Origin: SXXH01 sp041165735
Lineage (GTDB): Bacteria; Planctomycetota; UBA1135; GCA-002686595
Reading direction: 5' to 3'
Length of the DNA: 37,288 nt
Assembly: GCA_046341775.1 (NCBI GenBank)
Contig: JBKDQQ010000086.1
Span: forward strand, 1 to 37,288
Part shown: positions 31,652 to 37,288 of the stretch, in pieces
How the letters are laid out: each line of letters opens with the position of its first letter
How positions within the stretch are numbered: the stretch's first letter is position 1
Position numbers and translations under genes: made by a program
The notes under the pieces: generated by a model
Seen by the model: only the letters and a program-made list of their open reading frames with translations
Told to the model about the DNA's origin: nothing
Databases searched by the model: none

Positions 31652-32593
31652 CTACAGCCGCGAGCGCTTGTCGATCAGGTCCGCCACGAGGCCGACCGAG
31701 AGGATGAACATCATCGCGATGAACAGCAGCGTCGTCTTGTCCGAGAGGTTCGGCGGCGAGACGACGAAGATGTCGTAGGCGAGCGAGGCGGAGAGCAGCG
31801 CCAGCACGAAGCCCGCCACCGGGTAGATGACCTTGAGCGGGTTGAAGTACAGGACCGTGCGCACGATCAACTGGGTGAAGCCCAGGGTGTCGCGGATCGG
31901 CCTGATCTTCGAGCGTCCTGAACGCTTGTGGTAGTTGATCGGCACGTACTCGACGACGTGGTCGTTGGTCAGCGCCGCCAGCGTGATCGTCGTCGTGAAG
32001 GAGAAGCCCTGCGGCAGGATCGGCCTGTAGCGCAACACGAGCTCGCGGCGGAAGGCGCGCAGCCCAGAGTTGAGGTCGGGGATCTCGGTGCCCGCGAGGT
32101 AGCTCGCCAGGCGGCGCAGGAAGGCCTTGGCGGGCCGCCGCACCAACGGGATGTGGACCTCCGCGCCCGTGCGCGAGCCGACCGCCATGTCCGCCCCCTC
32201 GTCGATCTTCGCGACCAGCGCGCCGATCATGTCCTCGGGGTAGGTGCCGTCGGCGTCGGTGATGACCACGACCTCGTGCCGCGCGCGCGCGAAGCCGGTC
32301 TTCAACGCCGCGCCGTAGCCGCGGTTGTGCTTGTGCCGCACGACCGTCAGTTGCGGATGCCTGGCGGCGAGCCCTTCGAGCACCTTCGCGGTGCGATCGA
32401 CCGACCCGTCGTCGACGACGAGGACCTCCAGCGGGGCGCCGAGCCGCAGCGCGCACAAGCGCTCGACGACGCCGGCGATGCCGTCTTCCTCGTTGTAGGC
32501 GGGCACCACGAAGCTGATGCCGGCGGCGCTGGGACGTCGGGGGTCCAGGGTCTCCTCCGTGAACCTTGTGCCATGCGCGGCGCGTCGGATCAA
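31652..32593 (-). CDS. Family 2 glycosyltransferase, dolichyl/polyprenyl-phosphate type, with two C-terminal membrane helices
   Basis: A 313-residue GT-A enzyme. Motifs are SFVVPAYNEEDG (27-38), VVDDGSVDRT (59-68) and the metal- and sugar-nucleotide-binding DAD (113-115) in ITDADGTYPEDM. DLNSGLRAFRR (173-183) and GFSFTTTITL are characteristic of polyprenol-phosphate mannose/glucose synthases (DPM1/ArnC-like). Two helices (about 255-278 and 287-306) anchor the C-terminus. It probably makes a polyprenyl-phosphate sugar, which GT-C enzymes such as the protein at 13461-15428 use. No ATG is available in frame; the TTG at 32593 overlaps the mutY stop (TTGA) and is chosen as a coupled start. A slightly later non-ATG start is possible. 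Confidence 0.85.
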   Translation of the reverse strand: MIRRAAHGTRFTEETLDPRRPSAAGISFVVPAYNEEDGIAGVVERLCALRLGAPLEVLVVDDGSVDRTAKVLEGLAARHPQLTVVRHKHNRGYGAALKTGFARARHEVVVITDADGTYPEDMIGALVAKIDEGADMAVGSRTGAEVHIPLVRRPAKAFLRRLASYLAGTEIPDLNSGLRAFRRELVLRYRPILPQGFSFTTTITLAALTNDHVVEYVPINYHKRSGRSKIRPIRDTLGFTQLIVRTVLYFNPLKVIYPVAGFVLALLSASLAYDIFVVSPPNLSDKTTLLFIAMMFILSVGLVADLIDKRSRL

Positions 32594-33660
32594 CGGAGGC
32601 ACCGCGCGACGAGCTTGCGCGCCATGCCCGTCAAGGCCGACCGACGCACCTCTTCGGGCGTCATCCACGACCAGGCGCCGTCGTCCCGCGGCGCCTGCAG
32701 CGCGCCCGCGAGCCGCGCCCGCACGACCCGGGCGCGGATGCGATGGTGCGTGATGGCGTGGCCGAAGCGCGCGAGCTCCTCGTCCTCGGCGAACTCCAGT
32801 TCGGGCCGCGCCGGCCACAACACGCCGCCCGGTCGCTCCTCGGTGGTGGGGAACTCGACCAGCGAGGCCATGCGACCGCCGGAGGCTCGACGCCGCACCA
32901 GCACGCGGCCGCCTTCCTCGACGAGGTGCAGGACCAGCTCCACCTCGATGGTGGCGGGCTTGGGCTTCGGCAGCGGCAAGGCCGGCGCGCGTCCTGCGGC
33001 GCGGGCCTTGCACGGCGCGCGCACCGGACATGCGTCGCACTTGGGTTGTCGCGGCGTGCAGACCAGCGCGCCCAGCTCCATCAAGGCCTGGTTCCACTCG
33101 CCCGCGTCCACGCGCGGCGCCAGTTCGCGCGCCAACGCCCAACTGCGCCGCCTGAGCTCCGCCGAGCCCCGCGCCAAGGGCCAATCCATCCAACGCGCGA
33201 ACACGCGCTCGACATTGCCGTCGACGAGCGCGTCCCCGGTCCCGTGCGCGATGCTCGCCACCGCCCCGGCGGTGTACGGCCCGATCCCGCGCAAGGCCTC
33301 CAATTCGGCCGCCGTGCGGGGAAAAACGCCCGCGTGCCGCGCCACCACCTCGCGCGCCGTCCCATGCAAGCTCCGCGCCCGACTGTAATACCCGAGCCCG
33401 CTCCAAGCCTCGAGCACCGCCTCCACCCCCGCCGCCGCGAGGACTTCGACCGTCGGGAACCGCTCCAGGAACCGCTCGTAATGCCCCACGACCGCCTCGA
33501 CGCGCGTTTGCTGCAGCATCGCTTCGCTGATCCAGACGCGGTAGGGATCGCGCGTGCGGCGCCATGGGAGGTCGCGACGCGCGGCGCGGAACCAAGGCAC
33601 GAGCAGGGCGTGCCAGTCGGGGGTGGAGAGGGGCATGCGCAGGATGCTGGCCCCTTTCAT
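32590..33660 (-). CDS. mutY: Adenine DNA glycosylase MutY
   Basis: A 356-residue base-excision repair enzyme that removes adenine opposite 8-oxoguanine. The catalytic Glu is E46 in WISEAMLQQTRVEAV. The helix-hairpin-helix is LRGIGPYTAGAVASIA (123-138), and the catalytic Asp is D147 in LVDGNVERV. The 4Fe-4S cysteines are C201, C208, C211 and C217 (C-x6-C-x2-C-x5-C). A C-terminal NUDIX-like domain (about 235-350) with FGHAITHHRI recognises 8-oxoguanine. Length is typical. The ATG at 33660 is used; a second ATG at 33636 would start 8 residues later, and neither has a clear Shine-Dalgarno. It overlaps the GT2 gene by 4 nt. Confidence 0.96.
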   Translation of the reverse strand: MKGASILRMPLSTPDWHALLVPWFRAARRDLPWRRTRDPYRVWISEAMLQQTRVEAVVGHYERFLERFPTVEVLAAAGVEAVLEAWSGLGYYSRARSLHGTAREVVARHAGVFPRTAAELEALRGIGPYTAGAVASIAHGTGDALVDGNVERVFARWMDWPLARGSAELRRRSWALARELAPRVDAGEWNQALMELGALVCTPRQPKCDACPVRAPCKARAAGRAPALPLPKPKPATIEVELVLHLVEEGGRVLVRRRASGGRMASLVEFPTTEERPGGVLWPARPELEFAEDEELARFGHAITHHRIRARVVRARLAGALQAPRDDGAWSWMTPEEVRRSALTGMARKLVARCLR

Positions 33661-34149
33661 TGTGCGCGCAACGGAGCGCTTCCTCGCGCGCGCGGCGATG
33701 AAATTCGCGCTTCCCTGCTGCCTGCGAGCCTCGCCGGAGCGTTCTGTGCGAGGAGCAACCTTGCGCCTCGGAGGTTCGTCCTGACCGCGCTCCCCCGTTC
33801 CCCACCGACCGTGGACCCGCCCGAGGACGCGTCCGCGCGCTTGTCGCGCGCGCGACGCCAGCGAGGGTGCGACCACCCGCCTGGGTCCGCGGAACCCGAT
33901 TCGAAGACGCCTGCCGCGCGTCCTGCCGGATGGCGGCGGCCACACCCGTCGCGCCGCGACGCGACAAGGCCCACCAGCACGCCGAGCCGGCCCCCAAGCG
34001 GCCAGGCCGAGGCCTGGAACACCGCGCGCACCGCGTGCGGACCCAAGACGCGCGGCACAGCCGCGCCGCTGCAGCAGGCCGCCAAGTCGCGCACAATCAC
34101 CGGGGCCAGCATCTGCAAGGCGCCCCCGCCCCTGCGTATCCTCCCCGCC
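33661..34149. other. Intergenic stretch between divergent mutY and the large membrane protein gene
   Basis: About 490 GC-rich bases with no recognised gene. Open frames on both strands encode Arg/Pro-rich sequence without motifs. The only clear element is the TATCCT box at the right end. The mutY promoter must lie at the left end but was not identified. Confidence 0.5.
34137..34142 (+). promoter_or_regulatory. Putative -10 box (TATCCT) for a leaderless transcript
   Basis: TATCCT ends 7 nt before the ATG at 34150. The interval CCCCGCC has no Shine-Dalgarno. Confidence 0.55.
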
Positions 34150-36606
34150 ATGCACACGCTGGCGCAGCTCGTCCTGGGCCTGGTCCTCGGCTGGATCCTC
34201 TCTCGCACGCGCCCCGCCCCCGGCGGCGAGGTCGTCGACTGGACCGGACTCGACCCCAAGCAGGCTGCCATGTGGAGCGCCTTCGGGCTGTTCCTCTACG
34301 CCGTCATCCTGCGCGGCCGGGTGCGGGGACCGCGGCTCTTCGCGTTGTGGTGCGTGCCGGTCGGGGCGTTCCTGCACGCCTTCGTGGGGCCGGCGAGCTT
34401 CGAGATCCCTCCGTATTTCGTCTTCCTGCTCATGCCGCTCGTCGCCGTGGCGGCGCTGGTGCCGGACACGCGCATCGACGACCAACTGCCGAAGCCGCGC
34501 TGGATCGAGCTCGCGGGGCTGGCGCTGGCCGCCGCGGCGGCGACCACGGCGCTCGGTTGCGTGTGGCGGCACTTGCCGATGCTGTCGGACGGGACCAGCG
34601 GCGCCACCAGCGCGCACATGGTCGTGCTGTTCCTGCTGCTCGCGCTGGGGGCCAGCGCCTTCGCTCCGGTATGGCGCAGCTTGCGCGCGGCACGCCTCGC
34701 CTCGGGCACCTTGCTCTGCGCGAGCAGCGTCGCGTGCCTCGCCTCGCTCGCGTTGCTCGACTCGCTGGCGACGCAACGCGGCCTGGGCGAGCACATGCGC
34801 CGCTTCGCGCTCGACTCTTCGTGGCTCGGCACTTGGCGCTGGGACGCGGCCGTCGCCGGCGGCGTGCTGGCCCTGCCGGGACTGCTCGCCGGCGCGGCCT
34901 TGCACGCCCTGCGCGGACGAGGCGCCTTGGCGGCGGTGCTCTTCGGCGCGGGTGCGGGACTGTTGCTGCTGCCGAGCCTCGTCGAAGGCTCGGACGTGGC
35001 GCGCGAACGCCTCGCGCTGGCGCAATGGATCCCGCTGTGCGCGTTCGCCGCGACCGCGGGCGCGGCGCTGGCGGCGCTGGCCGAATCGAAGGACAAGCTG
35101 CGGTGGGTCGCGGCCGGGGCGAGCCTCGCGCTCGGGGCCTTGGCGGCGATCCCGACGGTCGAGGCCGTGGTGATCCTCTCTCCATGGTCGCGCCGGCCGA
35201 TCATCCCGCACATGGCCGTCGAGTCCGCCGCCGGGTTCGCCACGGTCGAGCCCGGCCAAGGCGGCATCAAGCTCGCCACCTTGGACCGGCGACGGCTCAC
35301 GCCCGACCTCGAGGACGCGGGCGACGACCTGCGCCGCCTCGCGGCGAGCGCCTCGTTCGTGCCCGCGTCGGCGCGCGCCGGCGGCCTCGACGTGCTGTTC
35401 GTCGGTCAATTGACGGCGTTGCGCGCGAACGCGCTGCTGCAAGCCGGAGCGACGCGCATCGATCGCACGGCGGCATGGCACGACGCGATGGCGTCGATGG
35501 AGGCCGCGCTCTTCGACGGCGCCGGCGGCATGGCTCCGCCCGCGGGCGAGGTCCTCGAACCGGACAAGGCCTTGGCGCGCTATCGATCCGGAGAGTACGA
35601 GCTCGTCGTGTGCGCCGCCGTCGCGGGCGAACTGCGACTGGTGTCGGAGATCGAGCCGCCCTCGAACACGACCGTCGTGCGCTGGCTCGACGGCGACGCG
35701 CCGCTGCCGCGCTCCATCCCCGCCGGTCGCTGGGCGGGCGTGGAGCAGCAAGTGCTCGTGGCGCACGGTCGCGGATTGGAAGCCGTGCAATGGGCCGTCG
35801 TCGCCAACGGCGAACCGGCGTCCGAGCCGGCTCCCACCGTGCTCGCCGCGGGCGATGGTCCGTTCGAGGACGCTGGACGCGAGGGCGAGTGGTCGCGCCG
35901 CTTCGATCGGCCGATCCTGCGCGGCAAGCTCGATCGCGCGCGCAACTGGGAAGCGTTGGCCGCGGCGCAGAGCGGCAGCGCGGCGCAGCTCCTGTGCCAG
36001 GCGGGCGCGCGCTTCGCGCACGACCAGGGCGCTTCGTCCCCGTTCGAGACCGAAGCCCAGCAAGTCGAGCTCGAGGACGGCGTGCTCGAGCTGCTCGGAC
36101 GCCTCGGAGTCCAGGGGCGGCTCGACGACTACTCGCGCGCGTGCGTCGAGGGCGCGGCGCGCGTCTTGGCGCAGAAGCGCGACATCGACCGCTTGCTGCG
36201 CTACGCCGAGCCCATCGCCGCGGCCGGATCGTGGCCGCGCCTCGAAGTGGAGTTGGCGCGCGCCGAACTCGAGATGTTGGAGGCGGCCGCGGCCTCCGCC
36301 CGCCTGGCGCGCGTGGGCGATGCGCTGCCGGCCGACAGGCCCACGCACATGCTGCGCGCCGAAGTGCTGGAAGCCGTCAACGACTTCGCGGGCGCGGTCG
36401 CGCAGTGGCGCGCAGCGCTCGCGCTGGCGCCAACCGACCACGGGCTGCAGCGCTCGCTCGCGGCGGCGCTGGTGCAAGGCGGCGATCCGAGCGGTCGCGC
36501 CATGGTCGAGGATCTGCTGAAGGCGCATCCCGAGGACGAGGCGCTGCGCGCGTTCCTGGGTCCGGGCCCCCACGGCCGCCTCGTGCCGAGCGAGTGCGAG
36601 CACTGA
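34150..36606 (+). CDS. Large membrane protein with degenerate spermidine-synthase-like domain and C-terminal helical repeats
   Basis: An 818-residue protein in three parts. Residues about 1-345 hold about ten hydrophobic segments. Residues about 410-500 look like the Rossmann-type core of spermidine synthase-like proteins: LDVLFVGQLTALRANALLQA corresponds to the 'V-L-(V/F)-(I/V)-G-x-G-x-G-x-x-A-x-x-A-L' segment, and RYRSGEYELVVCA to the later 'Y-D-(L/V)-I' strand. The Gly-rich SAM-binding loop is lost and the acidic residue after the next strand is not evident (RIDRTAAW). Residues about 560-800 are helical, with TPR-like segments (AEVLEAVNDFAGAVAQWRAA). Fused membrane/spermidine-synthase-like proteins occur in many bacteria; this one is probably not an active aminopropyltransferase. 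A TATCCT box lies 7 nt before the ATG. An ECF sigma factor follows after 55 nt. Confidence 0.6.
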   Translation: MHTLAQLVLGLVLGWILSRTRPAPGGEVVDWTGLDPKQAAMWSAFGLFLYAVILRGRVRGPRLFALWCVPVGAFLHAFVGPASFEIPPYFVFLLMPLVAVAALVPDTRIDDQLPKPRWIELAGLALAAAAATTALGCVWRHLPMLSDGTSGATSAHMVVLFLLLALGASAFAPVWRSLRAARLASGTLLCASSVACLASLALLDSLATQRGLGEHMRRFALDSSWLGTWRWDAAVAGGVLALPGLLAGAALHALRGRGALAAVLFGAGAGLLLLPSLVEGSDVARERLALAQWIPLCAFAATAGAALAALAESKDKLRWVAAGASLALGALAAIPTVEAVVILSPWSRRPIIPHMAVESAAGFATVEPGQGGIKLATLDRRRLTPDLEDAGDDLRRLAASASFVPASARAGGLDVLFVGQLTALRANALLQAGATRIDRTAAWHDAMASMEAALFDGAGGMAPPAGEVLEPDKALARYRSGEYELVVCAAVAGELRLVSEIEPPSNTTVVRWLDGDAPLPRSIPAGRWAGVEQQVLVAHGRGLEAVQWAVVANGEPASEPAPTVLAAGDGPFEDAGREGEWSRRFDRPILRGKLDRARNWEALAAAQSGSAAQLLCQAGARFAHDQGASSPFETEAQQVELEDGVLELLGRLGVQGRLDDYSRACVEGAARVLAQKRDIDRLLRYAEPIAAAGSWPRLEVELARAELEMLEAAAASARLARVGDALPADRPTHMLRAEVLEAVNDFAGAVAQWRAALALAPTDHGLQRSLAAALVQGGDPSGRAMVEDLLKAHPEDEALRAFLGPGPHGRLVPSECEH

Positions 36607-36628
36607 GCCCGCGTCGCGCGCACGCTGC

Positions 36629-36634
36629 TACACT
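36629..36634 (+). promoter_or_regulatory. Possible -10 box (TACACT) for the ECF sigma factor gene
   Basis: TACACT lies 27 nt before the ATG at 36662, predicting a leader of about 20 nt. A weak CAGGA in the leader could serve as a Shine-Dalgarno. Confidence 0.4.
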
Positions 36635-36661
36635 TCGGCGCTGGACGCAGGACTCTTTCGC

Positions 36662-37288
36662 ATGCCCCAACCCGTGCACGACGACGAACTGCTGCGACTG
36701 CTGCGGTCGTGGTACGCCGGCGACACCTCGGCGCTGAAGACGCTGGTGCTCGCCGTTTCGCCATGGGTGCGCGAGGACGCCGGATCGATCTTGCGCGGCC
36801 GCGCGGACGCCGTCGCCGACGCCGAGGACCTGGCGCAGGCCGCATTGGTCAACTTCCTGCAGTACGGACCACGCTTCCAACCCGCCAACGCCGCCCAGTT
36901 GCGCGCCTTGCTGCGCCGCATCGTGCGCAACCTGCTGGTCGACCAGGCCAGGCGCGAGCAACACCGCGCCGCGCCGAGCGACGATCTGTCCGCATCGGGA
37001 CGGGACATGCTCGGATCGTGCTCGAGCACGCGCACCTCGCTCGACCCCGAGCGCGCCGCCGCGCGCAACGAGGAGCGCGAATGGGTGCGCCTCGGGTTGC
37101 AGTTCCTCGACGAGGAAGAACGCTACTTGCTCGTCGCCAGCGAAGTCGAGGGCCTGCCGTGGAAGGACATCGCCGCCAAGCTCGGCATGGAACGAGGCGA
37201 AAGCGCCCGCATGCGCGCGGCGCGCTTGAAGCCGCGCCTGGCGAACATCCTGCGCCAACTGCACGCGGGCCGCACGCCGGACGAGGCC
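36662..37288 (+). CDS. ECF-type RNA polymerase sigma factor (runs off the right edge)
   Basis: At least 209 residues, with no stop before the window ends. Region 2 is about 15-100 (DAEDLAQAALVNFLQ, then LRALLRRIVRNLLVDQARRE), matching the 'D-x-x-D-(L/I)-x-Q-(E/A)' core and the DNA-melting segment. Region 4 is about 145-195 (FLDEEERYLLVASEVEGLPW, then KDIAAKLGMERGESARMRAA), a clear helix-turn-helix. The linker is Ser/Arg-rich (about 104-130). The size and the 'W-K-(D/E)-I-A' helix resemble sigma factors common in Planctomycetes. The ATG at 36662 is the first in frame and follows a TACACT box. Any anti-sigma or target gene would lie beyond the window. Confidence 0.88.
   Translation, partial: MPQPVHDDELLRLLRSWYAGDTSALKTLVLAVSPWVREDAGSILRGRADAVADAEDLAQAALVNFLQYGPRFQPANAAQLRALLRRIVRNLLVDQARREQHRAAPSDDLSASGRDMLGSCSSTRTSLDPERAAARNEEREWVRLGLQFLDEEERYLLVASEVEGLPWKDIAAKLGMERGESARMRAARLKPRLANILRQLHAGRTPDEA

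Noticed and set aside
32594..36603. Reading mutY as a 1337-residue protein opposite the large membrane protein gene
   Set aside because: MutY is complete from the ATG at 33660. The extension is antisense to a plus-strand gene with membrane helices and its own promoter box.

Overview
The window is a 37 kb piece of a very GC-rich bacterial chromosome (about 70% GC in genes). It most likely comes from a planctomycete. The main clue is a secreted protein (23657-25396) ending in a Cys-rich 'CPCGN...GC...FN(L/F)S...W' domain of a type I associate with deep-branching Planctomycetes; extracytoplasmic-function-type sigma factors and many lineage-only membrane proteins fit. The taxon is an inference. 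No mobile element, CRISPR array or phage gene was seen.

Left third (1-11696): ten collinear minus-strand housekeeping genes. In transcription order these are a DAHP synthase, tpiA, secG, pyrE, yicC, gmk, ftsK, an FtsK-like protein without a motor domain, rimO and the first codons of pgsA. ftsK, rimO and pgsA are neighbours in several bacterial phyla. The unusual member is the motorless FtsK-like protein (1522-3705), which keeps the four-helix membrane anchor and a gamma-like winged helix but has no ATPase.

Middle (11820-23627): an HD-domain nucleotidase, a secreted or anchored carboxypeptidase-regulatory-like protein, a GT-C-type membrane protein, a decayed NtrC-type regulator (pseudo-receiver, PAS, dead AAA+, intact Fis helix), a 0.7 kb gene-poor stretch, tRNA-Val(UAC), UDP-glucose 6-dehydrogenase, a repeat-rich convergent gap, a sigma factor translationally adjacent to an exported helical-repeat protein, a DJ-1/PfpI protein, a DUF523 protein and a YbaK-type deacylase.

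Right (23657-37288): the secreted seven-bladed propeller protein, a methyltransferase, a cell-surface glycan cluster (SGNH hydrolase, polysaccharide flippase, second SGNH protein), a lysylphosphatidylglycerol-synthase-like membrane protein, a small orphan, a polyprenyl-phosphate-type GT2 overlapping mutY, a large membrane protein with a decayed spermidine-synthase-like domain plus helical repeats, and an ECF sigma factor cut by the window end. UDP-glucuronate from Ugd, the GT-C and GT2 enzymes, the flippase and the SGNH proteins could together serve surface polysaccharide or glycoprotein synthesis; this is an inference from gene content.

The strongest window-wide signal is regulatory. Nine genes that head transcription units have a TANNNT hexamer only 6-10 nt before the ATG and no usable Shine-Dalgarno. 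This is what leaderless transcription from a -10 box would look like. Genes without it often have a recognisable AGGAG or AAGGA.
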